Origin: Apostichopus japonicus
Lineage: Eukaryota > Echinodermata > Holothuroidea > Aspidochirotida > Stichopodidae
NCBI RefSeq assembly: GCF_037975245.1
Contig: NC_092577.1
Location: 25,729,398 to 25,793,397 of the forward strand
Length of the DNA stretch: 64,000 bases
Reading direction: 5' to 3'
Position numbers and translations under genes: made by a program. Every line of letters starts with the position of its first letter. The stretch's first letter is position 1. A model generated the notes under the pieces. The model was not told the origin of the DNA. It was given only the letters and a program-made list of their open reading frames with translations, and searched no databases. Below, piece after piece: positions 39,192 to 51,800 of this stretch.

Positions 39192-42100
39192 ATGAAGTAT
39201 TCCAGTTCAGAGCTGTTGAAGTTAAGGAACAAAGGCGGCTCACTGCCTGTAGAAATATTCTACACAGTGAAGCAAAATGGCCTTCTGGTTTCCCGCAGAA
39301 AAAGGGGACGAAGAGCAGGAGCTCATATACAGAGGTTCCTTCGACACTCATCAGGTTTGGATAAAAATGGATCCTTTTCTACTAATCCAGTAACGAATAG
39401 AGCATGTTCAAGGTTTGCTTTATGGAATGCAAGATCTTTGAGATCCAAAACTTCCGAAATCTCAGAGTTCATCATTTCTCAGAAAATTGACATTATGGCA
39501 ATTACTGAGACCTGGCTTTATGGTGACCATCGTGACAATGTAGCAATAGCAGATCTCGCTGCAACATTCCCACACTACGAACTGCATCATGTTCCTCGTA
39601 CAGATCGTTCTGGCGGTGGGGTTCTTGTTTTTCTACGGAACACTTACCACGTGACTGAATGTGACATTAAAGCCCTCATCTCGTTTGAATACATTGAACT
39701 TGTAGTTTCAGCTCCGTCTCAAATTCCTCTAAGGCTGATAGTACTGTACAGGCCACCGAAAACGAAAAATAAGCAATCAACTACATCCCTATTCTTGAAG
39801 GAATTCCCAAAGCTTATTGAGTCCTTTTGTTCGGAACCTGGTTATGTGATGATTGTTGGGGATTTCAATTTTCACTGTGATGATATGATGAACCGTGACA
39901 CTGTATCTTTTCAGGATTTATTATACTCTGCCAACCTCAAACAGCATGTTGCTGTTCCCACGCATCGTGGTGGTCACACATTGGACCTCATCATTTCTCG
40001 TAATGATGATGATTTCATATCTAACATCGATACCACAAGCTATCTTACCTCCGATCATGCTGTAGTTATGTGCTCGCTTGAAATTGGACGTCCGCCTCTT
40101 TCCGAGATTGAAATCAAAACACGGAAGCTGAACCAAATAAACTTAGAAAGCTTCAGGCGAGACATATTATCATCTCCTCTGTATACATCCCCTGTCTCGA
40201 ACCTGGATCAGCTGGTGGATATGTATGAACGAGTACTGACTGATCTACTTGACAAGCATGCCCCAGTCATGGTGCGTAAAATTACACGCCGACCTCACTC
40301 GCCTTGGTTTACAGATGATCACCGTAGCTTGAAAAAAGAAGTTCGGCGTTGCGAGGCTCAGTGGCATCACACAAAATTGGCAGTTCACAAAGAGATCTTC
40401 ATTGAGAAATCCAAGCACTACCATGCTGTGTTGAAACAGGCAAAGAAGAATTTCCATCAAAACAAGCTGGTCGCTTGTAACTCTCGCCAACTCTTCAAGG
40501 AGGTAGAAAAGCTAACGTCTCCTAAGATCTCCAATGTTAGGCCTAATACCTCCGATAATGGATTGCTAGCTAATGAATTCGCAAATTTCTTCGTAAACAA
40601 AATCGAACAAATTCGCAACAACATTTTGAACACTGATAAACCACAGCTTTCAATGACGTTACCTCCTGATGAAACCTCTCACTGTTTTCCTCGATTCGTT
40701 CCCGTGTCTGGGGAATCTCTGAGAAAAATCATCATGAACTCCCCCGCCTCAACATGTAGACTGGATCCGATTCCAACAAGCCTGCTCAAAAACTGTATTG
40801 ATGTTCTTTTGCCGACCATCACTAAAATTGTGAACCTCTCCTTGTCAAATGGGCACTTTCCGGACTCTTTAAAATGTGCTCATATAACACCTCTCTTCAA
40901 AAAAGGGAAGGTATGCAAAAATGACCTGAAGAGCTACCGCCCAATCGCAAACTTGAAGTTCCTGGCCAAGACAATTGAACGTGTTTGCTCAAAGCAGATC
41001 CAGAACTATCTCCGGAACAATAAACTGCTTGGTGAGAAGCAGAGCGCTTATCGTGCCCACCATAGCACGGAGACGGCGCTGCTGCGCGTCTACAACGACT
41101 TGCTTCTCACTGCTGACAAGGGCGAGGAGGCCATCCTAGTGTTGTTGGATTATTCGGCAGCATTCGATACCATTAACCATGACATCTTCTTTCAGCGTCT
41201 GCAGAATAGATACGGTGTGTCCGGCAACGCTCTGTGTTGGTTTAAATCTTATTTCACCAACAGATCCCAAGCTGTAGTTGTAAATGACTGTATATCTAAT
41301 GTTCATAAACCAGTAGGAGGAGTTCCTCAAGGATCGGTCATGGGCCCTTTATCGTTCACAATGTATACCTCACCTGTAGAGGATATTATTAAGGCCCATG
41401 GCATGAGCGGTATGTTATATGCGGACGACACACAAGTCTATGCGATTAAATCTGGATGTGATCATGGAGCCACACTCGCAAAACTTGGAGCGTGTATTTC
41501 CGATATAAGGTCGTGGTCTGCTGCAAATGACATGAAATTGAATGACGACAAAACTGAACTAATTCGTATATCTTCTAAATTCCGAACTGCTGCTCCAATT
41601 CCTTCACTGAAGATTGGAACCACACATGTCGAGCCAGTCAACAATGCCAGGAATCTAGGAGTTATTTTCGACAAAAATCTGGATATGAATCAACATATTA
41701 ATAACATATGCCGATCTGCTTCTTCTGCTCTTCATAAAATTGGAAAGATTCGCCGCTGCCTGGATCAGCAAACAGCCGAAACACTAGTCCACGCCTTTGT
41801 TTCATCCCGTGTTGACAACTGTAATAGTTTGCTATACGGTTTGCCCGATCAGCAGGTGAATAAGCTTCAACGGATACAAAATTCGGCGGCAAGGTTGATA
41901 ACCCGCACCAAACGGTCTGAACATATCACACCAATCCTTCGTGATCTTCACTGGCTTTCTGTGAAACAACGCATCAACTTCAAAATCCTGCTTCTAACTT
42001 TTAAATGTATCCATGGACTTGCTCCAGTGTACCTACAAAACCTCATCCAGGACTATACGCCACGTAGTTGCCTCCGATCCAGTTCGAAATCTTTACTGGT

Positions 42101-42254
42101 CACTCCTCCTGTATGCACTAAGTCATACGGCTCTCGCTCGTTTCAGTTCTCTTCCGCTGTCCTCTGGAATGACTTATCGATCAAAGTTAAAGAAGCTCAG
42201 TCAGTAACCAGTTTCAAATCTCTCTTAAAGACTCACCTGTTCTCTTGTTTGTAG
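39192..42254 (+). CDS. LINE endonuclease-reverse transcriptase (ORF2-type protein, 1,020 aa)
   Basis: The protein makes new LINE copies: an apurinic-type endonuclease nicks the target and the reverse transcriptase copies the RNA from that nick. Numbered from ATG 39192, the endonuclease runs from about 75 to 295, with WNARS (78-82), TETWL (105-109), GDFNFH (223-228), TLDLIIS (263-269) and SDHAVV (287-292) all present. The reverse transcriptase spans about 515-825, with SYRPIANL (581-588), QSAYRAHHSTET (617-628), LLDYSAAFD (651-659), GGVPQGSVMGPL (709-720), YADD (743-746) and LNDDKTELI (783-791). The C-terminal 200 residues (QRIQNSAARL, LHWLSVKQRI, FKCIHGLAP, LWNDLSIKVKE) are typical of CR1/L2-like proteins. 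There are no stops or frameshifts. The open frame extends 24 bases upstream of ATG from a TTG, which I reject as a start in an animal gene. A few residues depart from usual motifs (Ser where Leu is common after GPL). Confidence 0.93.
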   Translation: MKYSSSELLKLRNKGGSLPVEIFYTVKQNGLLVSRRKRGRRAGAHIQRFLRHSSGLDKNGSFSTNPVTNRACSRFALWNARSLRSKTSEISEFIISQKIDIMAITETWLYGDHRDNVAIADLAATFPHYELHHVPRTDRSGGGVLVFLRNTYHVTECDIKALISFEYIELVVSAPSQIPLRLIVLYRPPKTKNKQSTTSLFLKEFPKLIESFCSEPGYVMIVGDFNFHCDDMMNRDTVSFQDLLYSANLKQHVAVPTHRGGHTLDLIISRNDDDFISNIDTTSYLTSDHAVVMCSLEIGRPPLSEIEIKTRKLNQINLESFRRDILSSPLYTSPVSNLDQLVDMYERVLTDLLDKHAPVMVRKITRRPHSPWFTDDHRSLKKEVRRCEAQWHHTKLAVHKEIFIEKSKHYHAVLKQAKKNFHQNKLVACNSRQLFKEVEKLTSPKISNVRPNTSDNGLLANEFANFFVNKIEQIRNNILNTDKPQLSMTLPPDETSHCFPRFVPVSGESLRKIIMNSPASTCRLDPIPTSLLKNCIDVLLPTITKIVNLSLSNGHFPDSLKCAHITPLFKKGKVCKNDLKSYRPIANLKFLAKTIERVCSKQIQNYLRNNKLLGEKQSAYRAHHSTETALLRVYNDLLLTADKGEEAILVLLDYSAAFDTINHDIFFQRLQNRYGVSGNALCWFKSYFTNRSQAVVVNDCISNVHKPVGGVPQGSVMGPLSFTMYTSPVEDIIKAHGMSGMLYADDTQVYAIKSGCDHGATLAKLGACISDIRSWSAANDMKLNDDKTELIRISSKFRTAAPIPSLKIGTTHVEPVNNARNLGVIFDKNLDMNQHINNICRSASSALHKIGKIRRCLDQQTAETLVHAFVSSRVDNCNSLLYGLPDQQVNKLQRIQNSAARLITRTKRSEHITPILRDLHWLSVKQRINFKILLLTFKCIHGLAPVYLQNLIQDYTPRSCLRSSSKSLLVTPPVCTKSYGSRSFQFSSAVLWNDLSIKVKEAQSVTSFKSLLKTHLFSCL

Positions 42255-42267
42255 TTTTCTGTCCTTC

Positions 42268-42299
42268 AGCGCATAGAGACTTAAGTGTGTATTTGCGCT
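42268..42299 (+). other. 3' UTR hairpin of the LINE
   Basis: AGCGCA (42268-42273) pairs with TGCGCT (42294-42299) across a 20-base loop, 14 bases after the stop codon. A short 3' stem-loop ahead of a simple tail is a known feature of L2/CR1-type elements, where the element's own reverse transcriptase recognises it. The pairing is seen directly. The role is inferred from the family. Confidence 0.6.
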
Positions 42300-42314
42300 T
42301 TATAAGAACTGTGT

Positions 42315-42332
42315 ATTATTATTATTATTATT
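42315..42332 (+). repeat. (ATT)6 tail of the LINE
   Basis: Six ATT triplets end the insertion directly before satellite ACATTCG at 42333. A simple-repeat tail in place of poly(A) fits L2/CR1-like LINEs, and its purity suggests a young copy. The last T could belong to the target, so the right border is uncertain by one or two bases. Confidence 0.85.
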
Positions 42333-42924
42333 ACATTCGATTTATCGGTACCGCATAAACGATTTATCGGTACCGCACATTCTATTTATCGGTACCGCAG
42401 ATTCGATTTATCGGTATCGCACGTTCAATTATTCGGTATCGAAAATTCGATTTATCGGTACCGCACATTCGATTTATCGGTACCTCAATATCGATAAATC
42501 GGTCTCACACATTCGATTTATCGGTACCGCACATTCTATTTATCGTTATCGCACATTCGATTTATTGGTATCGCACATTCGATTTGTCAGTACCGCACAT
42601 TCGATTTTTCGGTACCGCACATTCGATTTATCTGTACCGCGGATTTGATTAATCGGTATCACACGTTCGATTTATCGGTACCGCACTTTCGAATGATCGG
42701 CACCGCATATTAGATTTATCGGTATCGCACGTTCGATTGATCGGTCCCGCACAATCGATTTATCGGTACTGCACATTCGATTTATCGGTACCGCAATATC
42801 GATTAATCGGTCTCGCATATTCAATTCATCGGTACCGCACAATCGATTTATCGGTACCGCACATTCGATTTATCGTTATCGCACTTTCGATTTATCAGTA
42901 CCGCAATTTCGATTTATCGGTCCC

Positions 42925-45900
42925 GCACAATCTATTTATCGGTACCGCACAATCGATTTATCGGTACCGCACAATCGATTTATCGGTACCGCACATTCGA
43001 TTTATCGGTATCGCACGTTCAATTATTCGGTATCGAAAATTCGATTTATCGGTACCGCACATTCGATTTATCGGTATCGCACATTCGATTTATCGGTACC
43101 GCACATTCGATTATTCGGTACCGCACATTCGATTAATGGGTATTGTACATTCGATTTATCGGTACCGCATAAACGATTTATCGGTACCGCACATTCTATT
43201 TATCGGTACCGCAGATTCGATTTACCGGTATCGCACATACGGTTTATAGGCACCGCACATTCGATTTATCGGTCAAGCACAATCGATTTATAGGTATCGC
43301 AATATCGATTTACCAGTATCGCACATACGATTTATCGGCACCGCACATTCGATTTATCGGTAGCGCACAATCGATTTATCGGGATCACACATTCGATTTA
43401 TCGTGATCGCACATTCGATTTACCGGTACCGCACTTTCGATTTATGGGTCCCGCACAATCGATTTATCGGTACCGCACAATCGATTTATCGGTCCTGCAC
43501 AATCGATTTATAGGTATCGCAATATCGATTAATCGGTATCGCGTATCGATTTATCGGTACCGCACTTTCGATTTATCGGTACCGCACAATCTATTTATCG
43601 GTACCGCAATATCGATTTATCGGTACCGCACAATCGATTTATCGGTACCGCACATTCGATTTATCGGTATCGCACGTTCAATTATTCGGTATCGAAAATT
43701 CGATTTATCGGTACCGCACATTCGATTTATCGGTATCGCACATTCGATTTATCGGTACCGCACATTCGATTATTCGGTACCGCACATTCGATTAATGGGT
43801 ATTGTACATTCGATTTATCGGTACCGCATAAACGATTTATCGGTACCGCACATTCTATTTATCGGTACCGCAGATTCGATTTACCGGTATCGCACATACG
43901 ATTTATAGGCACCGCACATTCGATTTATCGGTCAAGCACAATCGATTTATAGGTATCGCAATATCGATTTACCAGTATCGCACATACGATTTATCGGCAC
44001 CGCACATTCGATTTATCGGTAGCGCACAATCGATTTATCGGGATCACACATTCGATTTATCGTGATCGCACATTCGATTTACCGGTACCGCACTTTCGAT
44101 TTATGGGTCCCGCACAATCGATTTATCGGTACCGCACAATCGATTTATCGGTCCTGCACAATCGATTTATAGGTATCGCAATATCGATTAATCGGTATCG
44201 CGTATCGATTTATCGGTACCGCACTTTCGATTTATCGGTACCGCACAATCGATTTATCGGTACCGCAATATCGATTTATCGGTACCGCACAATCGATTTA
44301 TCGGTACCGCACATTCGATTTATCGGTATCGCACGTTCAATTATTCGGTATCGAAAATTCGATTTATCGGTACCGCACATTCGATTTATCGGTATCGCAC
44401 ATTCGATTTATCGGTACCGCACATTCGATTATTCGGTACCGCACATTCGATTAATGGGTATTGTACATTCGATTTATCGGTACCGCATAAACGATTTATC
44501 GGTACCGCACATTCTATTTATCGGTACCGCAGATTCGATTTACCGGTATCGCACATACGATTTATAGGCACCGCACATTCGATTTATCGGTCAAGCACAA
44601 TCGATTTATAGGTATCGCAATATCGATTTACCAGTATCGCACATACGATTTATCGGCACCGCACATTCGATTTATCGGTAGCGCACAATCGATTTATCGG
44701 GATCACACATTCGATTTATCTTGATCGCACATTCGATTTACCGGTACCGCACTTTCGATTTATGGGTCCCGCACAATCGATTTATCGGTACCGCACAATC
44801 GATTTATCGGTCCTGCACAATCGATTTATAGGTATCGCAATATCGATTAATCGGTATCGCGTATCGATTTATCGGTACCGCACTTTCGATTTATCGGTAC
44901 CGCACAATCTATTTATCGGTACCGCAATATCGATTTATCGGTACCGCGCATTCGATTTATCGGTACCGCACATTCGATTTATCGGTATCGCACGTTCAAT
45001 TATTCGGTATCGAAAATTCGATTTATCGGTACCGCACATTCGATTTATCGGTATCGCACATTCGATTTATCGGTACCGCACATTCGATTATTCGGTACCG
45101 CACATTCGATTAATGGGTATTGTACATTCGATTTATCGGTACCGCATAAACGATTTATCGGTACCGCACATTCTATTTATCGGTACCGCAGATTCGATTT
45201 ACCGGTATCGCACATACGATTTATAGGCACCGCACATTCGATTTATCGGTCAAGCACAATCGATTTATAGGTATCGCAATATCGATTTACCAGTATCGCA
45301 CATACGATTTATCGGCACCGCACATTCGATTTATCGGTAGCGCACAATCGATTTATCGGGATCACACATTCGATTTATCGTGATCGCACATTCGATTTAC
45401 CGGTACCGCACTTTCGATTTATGGGTCCCGCACAATCGATTTATCGGTACCGCACAATCGATTTATCGGTCCTGCACAATCGATTTATAAGTATCGCAAT
45501 ATCGATTAATCGGTATCGCGTATCGATTTATCGGTACCGCACTTTCGATTTATCGGTACCGCACAATCTATTAATCGGTACCGCAATATCGATTTATCGG
45601 TACCGCACAATCGATTTATCGGTACCGCACATTCGATTTATCGGTATCGCACGTTCAATTATTCGGTATCGAAAATTCGATTTATCGGTACCGCACATTC
45701 GATTTATCGGTATCGCACATTCGATTTATCGGTACCGCACATTCGATTATTCGGTACCGCACATTCGATTAATGGGTATTGTACATTCGATTTATCGGTA
45801 CCGCATAAACGATTTATCGGTACCGCACATTCTATTTATCGGTACCGCAGATTCGATTTACCGGTATCGCACATACGATTTATAGGCACCGCACATTCGA

Positions 45901-46158
45901 TTTATCGGTCAAGCACATTCGATTTATAGGTATCGCAATATCGATTTACCAGTATCGCACATACGATTTATCGGCACCGCACATTCGATTTATCGGTAGC
46001 GCACAATCGATTTATCGGGATCACACATTCGATTTATCGTGATCGCACATTCGATTTACCGGTACCGCACTTTCGATTTATGGGTCCCGCACAATCGATT
46101 TATCGGTACCGCACAATCGATTTATCGGTCCTGCACAATCGATTTATAGGTATCGCAC
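42925..46158 (-). repeat. 659-bp higher-order repeat, about five copies
   Basis: The block marked by ATGGGTCCCGCACAATCG starts at 43444, 44103, 44762, 45421 and 46080, exactly 659 bp apart. The partial first copy reaches back to about 42925: GTTCAATTATTCGG lies near 43018 and 659 bp later near 43677. The length is 30 units minus one base, explained by one 21-bp unit, TCGGTATCGCGTATCGATTTA minus its usual extra base. Copies differ at only a few positions, such as TTGATCGCAC near 44720 against GTGATCGCAC elsewhere. This is one of the youngest amplifications in the window and lies 0.6 kb right of the LINE, which it does not contain. Confidence 0.9.
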
Positions 46159-46234
46159 TTTCGATTTATCGGTACCGCACAATCGATTTATCGGTACCGC
46201 AATATCGATTTATCGGTACCGCACAATCGATTTA

Positions 46235-48850
46235 TCGGTACCGCACATTCGATTTATCGGTACCGCGCATTCGATTTATCTGTACCGCACTTTCGATTTA
46301 TCGGTATCGCACCTTCGATTTATCGGTCCCGCACAATCGATTTATAGGTATCGCAATATCGATTAATCGGTCTCGCACATTCGATTTATCGGTAGCAATA
46401 TCGATTAATCGGTATCGCACATTCCATTTATCGGTATCGCACATTCGATTTACCGGTATCGCACATACGATTTATCGGCACCGCACATTCGATTTATCGG
46501 TACCGCAATATCGATTTATGGGTAACGCACAATCGATTTATCGGTACCGCACCTTCGATTTATCGGTCCCGCACATTCGATTTATCGGTATCGCACATTC
46601 GATTAAACGGTATCGCACATTCGATTTATCGGTAACGCACATTCGACTTATCGGTATCGTAAATTTAATTTATCGGTATCGCGCATTCGATTTATCGGTA
46701 TCGCACATTCCATATATCGGTATCGCACATTCGATTTTCCGGTATCACACATTCGATTTATCGGTACCGCACATACGATTTATCGGTACCGCACATTTGA
46801 TTTATCGTTATCGCATATTCGATTTATCGGTACCGCAATATCGATTTATCGGTACCGCACAATCGATTTATCGGTACCGCACAATCGATTTATTGGTACC
46901 GCACATTCGATTTATCGGTATCGCACGTTCGATTTATCGTTTTCACACATTCGATTTATCGGTCCCGCACAATCGATTTATCGGTACCGCACATTCGACT
47001 TATCGGTATCGTAAATCTAATTTATCGGTATCGCGCATTCGATTAAACGGTATCGCGCATTCGATTTATCGGTAACGCACATTCGATTTATCGGTACCGG
47101 AATATCGATTAATCGGTCTGGCACATTCGATTTATTGGTAGCATTATCGATTTACCGGTATCGCACATTAGATTTATCGGCATTGCACATTAGATTTATC
47201 GGCACGGCACATTCGATTTATCGGCACTGCACATTCAATTAATCGGCACGGCACAATCGATTTATCGGTACCGCACATTCGATTAATCGATATCGCTAGT
47301 TCGATTTATCGTTATCGCACATTACATTTATTGGTATCTTACATTCGATTTACCGGTATCGCGCATTCGATTTATCGGCACCGCACATTCGATTTATCGG
47401 TACCGCAATATCGATTTATAGGTATCGCACATTCGATTTACCGGTAACGCACATTCGATTTATCGGCACTGCACATTCGATTTATCGGTACCGCAATATC
47501 GATTTATCGGTATCGCACATTCGATTTACCGGTATCGCACTTTCGATTTATCGGTCCCGCACAATCGATTTATCGGTACCGCAATATCGATTTATCGGTA
47601 CCGCACATTCGATTTATCGGTACCGCACATTCGATTTATCGGTAGCACAATCGATTTATCGGTATCGCACATTCGATTTATCGGTATCGCACTTTCGATT
47701 TACCGGTATCGCACATACGATTTATCGGCACCGCACATTCGAATTATCGGTACCGCAATATCGATTTATCGGTAACGCACATTCGATTAAACGGTATCGC
47801 ACATTCGATTTATCGGTAGCGCACAATCGATTTATCGGTAACGCACATTCAACTTATCGGTATCGTAAATTTAATTTATCGGTATCGCTCATTCGATTTA
47901 TCGGTATCGCACATTCGATTTATCGGTATCGCACATTCGATTTACCGGTATCGCACATCGATTTATCGGTACCGCACATACGATTTATCGGTACCGCACA
48001 TTTGATTCATTTGTTATCGCACATTCGATTTATCGGTACCGCAATATCGACTTATCGGTACCGCACAATCGATTTATCGGTACCGCACAATCGATTTATT
48101 GGTACCGCACATTCGATTTATCGGTATCGCACGTTCGATTTATCGTTTTCACACATTCGATATATCGGTCCCGCACAATCGATTTATCGGTACCGCACAT
48201 TCGACTTATCGGTATCGTAAATTTAATTTATCGGTATCGCGCATTCGATTAAACGGTATCTCGCATTCTATTTATCGGTAACGCACTTTCGATTAATCGG
48301 TACCGCACATTCGATTGATCGGTAGCGCACAATCGATTTATCGGTATCGCACATTCCATTTATCGGTACCGCAATATCGATTAATCGGTCTTGCACATTC
48401 GATTTACCGGTATCGCACATTCCATTTATCGGTCCCGCACAATCGATTTATCGGTACCGCAATATCGATTTATCGGTACCGCAATATCGATTTATAGGTA
48501 CCGCACATTCGATTTATCGGTACCGCAATATCGATTTATCGGTATCGCACATTCGATTTATCGGTACCGCAATATCGACTAATCGGTATCGCACCTACGA
48601 TTTATCGTTAGCAATATCGATTAATCGGTATCGCACATTCCATTTATCGGTATCGCACATTCGATTTAACGGTATCGCACCTACGATTTATCGGTACCGC
48701 ACATACGATTTATCGGTAACGCACATTTGATTTATCGTTATCGCACATTCGATTTATCGGTACCGCAATATCGATTTATCGGTCCAGCACAATCGATTTA
48801 TCGGTACCGCAATATCGATATATCGGTACCGCACATTCGATTTATCGGTA
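46235..48850 (-). repeat. Segmental duplication in the right array, copy 1 (pairs with 57.1-59.4 kb)
   Basis: Unit order here matches 57089-59440. The offset is 10854 bp up to about 47.6 kb (TACCGCGCAT at 46261 against 57115; TCGGTACCGG at 47091 against 57945). It is 10592 bp after about 47.88 kb. About 262 bp present here (47.62-47.88 kb) is absent from the second copy. Long stretches differ by single bases, for example CATTCAATTAATCGGC near 47232 against CATTCAATTTATCGGC. Confidence 0.83.
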
Positions 48851-51800
48851 CCGCACAATCGATTTATCGTTTTCACACGTTCGATATATCGGTCCCGCAC
48901 AATCGATTTATCGGTACAACACATTCGACTTATCGGTATCGTAAATTTAATTTATCGGTATCGCGCATTCCATTAAACGGTATTTCGCATTCGATTTATC
49001 GGTAACGCACTTTCGATTAATCGGTACCGCATATTCGATTGATCGGTAGCGCACAATCGATTTATCGGTATCGCACATTCCATTTATCGGTCCCGCACAA
49101 TCGATTTATCGGTACCGCAATATCGATTTATCGGTACCGCAATATCGATTTATAGGTACCGCACATTCGATTTATCGGTACCGCAATATCGATTTATCGT
49201 TATCGCACATTCGATTTATCGGCACCGCACATTCGATTTATCGTTACCGCAATATCGATTTATCGGTATCGCACATTCGATTTATCGTTACCGCACATTC
49301 TATTTATCGGTATCGTAAATTCGATTTATCGCTATCGCACGTTCGATTTATCGGTACCGCACATTCTATTTATCGGTGCTGCACAATCGATTTATCGGTA
49401 CAGCACATTCGATTTATCGGTACCGCAATATCGATTAATCGGTCTCGCACATTCGATTTATCGGTAGCAATATCGATTAATCGGTATCGCACATTCCATT
49501 TATCGGTATCGTACATTCGATTTACCGGTATCGCACATTCGATTTATCGGCACTGCACATTCGATTTATCGGCACGGCACATTCGATTTATCGGTACCGC
49601 ACATTCAATTTATAGATATCGCACAATCGATTTATCGGTACCGCACATTCGATTTATCGGTCCCGCACAATCGATTGATAGGTATCGCAATATCGATTAA
49701 TCGGTCTCGCACATTCGATTTATCGGTAGCAATATCGATTAATCGGTATCGCACATTCCATTTATCGGTATCGCAAATTCGATTTACCGGTATCGCACAT
49801 ACGATTTATCGGTATCGCACATTCCATTTATCGGTATCGCACATTCGATTTACCGTTATCGCACATTCGATTTATCGGTACCGCAATATCGATTTATCGG
49901 TACCGCAATATCGATTTATCGGTACCGCACATTCGATTTATCGGTACCGCAATATCGATTTATCGGTACCACACAATCGATTTATCGGTACCGCACATTC
50001 GATTTATCGGTATCGCGCATTCGATTTATCGGTATCGTAAATTTAATTTATCGGTATCGCGCATTCGATTTATCGGTATCGCACCTTCGATTTTTCGGTG
50101 CCGCACAATCGATTTATAGGTATCGCAATATCGATTAATCGGTCTCGCACATTCGATTTATCGGTAGCAATATCGATTTATCGGTATCGCACATTCCATT
50201 TATCGGTATCGCACTTTCGATTTACCGGTATCGCACATACGATTTATCGGCACCGCACGTTCGATTTATCGGTACCGCAATATCGATTTATCGGTAACGC
50301 ACATTCGATTAAACGGTATCGCACATACGATTTATCGGTAGCGCACAATGGATTTATCGGTATCGCACATTCCAATTATCGTGATCGCACATTCGATTTA
50401 CCGGTATCACATATTCGATTTATCGGTACCGCACATTTGATTTATCGTTATCGCACAATCGATTTATCGGTACCGCAATATCGATTTATTGGTACCGCAC
50501 ATTCCATTTATCGGTACCGCAATATCGATTAATCGGTATCGCACGTTCGATTTATCGGTAGCAATATCGATTTATCGGTACCGCACCTTCGATTTATCGG
50601 TACCGCAATATCGATTTATCGGTACCGCACATTTGATTTATCGTTATCGCACATTCGATTTATCGGTACCTCAATATCGATTAATCGGTCCCGCACAATC
50701 GATTTATCGGTACCGCAATATCGATTTATTGGTACCGCACATTCGATTTATCGGTACCGCAATATCGATTAATCAGTATCGCACGTTCGATTTATCGGTA
50801 GCAATATCGATTTATCGGTACCGCACAATCAATTAATCGGTATCGCAATATCGATTTATCGGTACCGCAATATCGATTTATCGGTACCGCACATTTGATT
50901 TATCGTTATCGCACATTCGATTTATCGGTACCGCAATATCGATTAATCGGTCCCGCACAATCGATTTATCGATACCGCAATATCGATTTATCGGTACCGC
51001 ACATTCGATTTATCGGTACCGCAATATCGATTAATCGGTATCGCACCTTCGATTTATCGGTACCGCAATATCGATTTATCGGTATCGCACATTCGATTTA
51101 CCGGTATCGCACTTTCGATTTATCGGTCCCGCACAATCGATTTATCGGTACCGCAATATCGATTTATCGGTATCGCACATTCGATTTATCGGTACCGCAA
51201 TATCGATTAATCGGTATCGCACATTCGATTTATAGGTTCCGCACAATCGATTTATAGGTATCGCAATATCGATTAATCGGTCTCGCACATTCGATTTATC
51301 GTTAGCAATATCGATTAATCGGTATCGCACATTCCATTTATCGGTATCGCACATTCGATTTACCGGTATCGCACATACGATTTATCGGTACCGCACATAC
51401 GATTTATCGGTACCGCACCTTTAATTTATCGGTATCGCACATTCGATATATCGGTAACGCACATTCGACTTATCGGTATCGTAAATTTAATTAATCGGTA
51501 TCGCTCATTCGATTTATCGGTATCGCACTGTCCATATATCGGTATCGCACATTCGATTTTCCGGTATCGCACATACGATTTATCGGTACCGCACATTTGA
51601 TTTATCGTTATCGCACATTCGATTTATCGGTACCGCACAATCGATTTATCGGTCCCGCACAATCGATTTATCGGTACCGCAATATCGATTTATCGGTACC
51701 GCACATTCGATTTATCGGTCCCGCACAATCGATTTATCGGTACCGCACAATCGATTAATCGGTCCCGCACAATCGATTTATAGGTATCGCAATATCGACA

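Larger units (their letters stand above)
38746..42332 (+). mobile_element. CR1/L2-like non-LTR retrotransposon (LINE), apparently intact coding region
   Basis: A 3587-bp insertion of unique sequence inside the reverse satellite. It has a 446-bp 5' region, one long endonuclease-reverse transcriptase frame, a 78-bp 3' region with a hairpin, and an (ATT)6 tail. The left flank ends in AATGGGTA and the right flank starts ACATTCG. Sister repeats at 25530-25545, 43139, 43798, 44457, 45116 and 45775 read GGGTATTGTACATTCG without an insert, and this defines the borders. TTG or TTGT is missing at the junction, and no target-site duplication is visible. I place it in the CR1/L2 part of the Jockey-like LINEs because of the protein C-terminus, the lack of RNase H and the hairpin-plus-ATT tail. 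The clade is not certain. Confidence 0.9.

Noticed and set aside
39028-42207. Antisense and alternate-frame open frames of 60-107 codons within the LINE
   Set aside because: They are shadows of the long frame, without recognisable domains.
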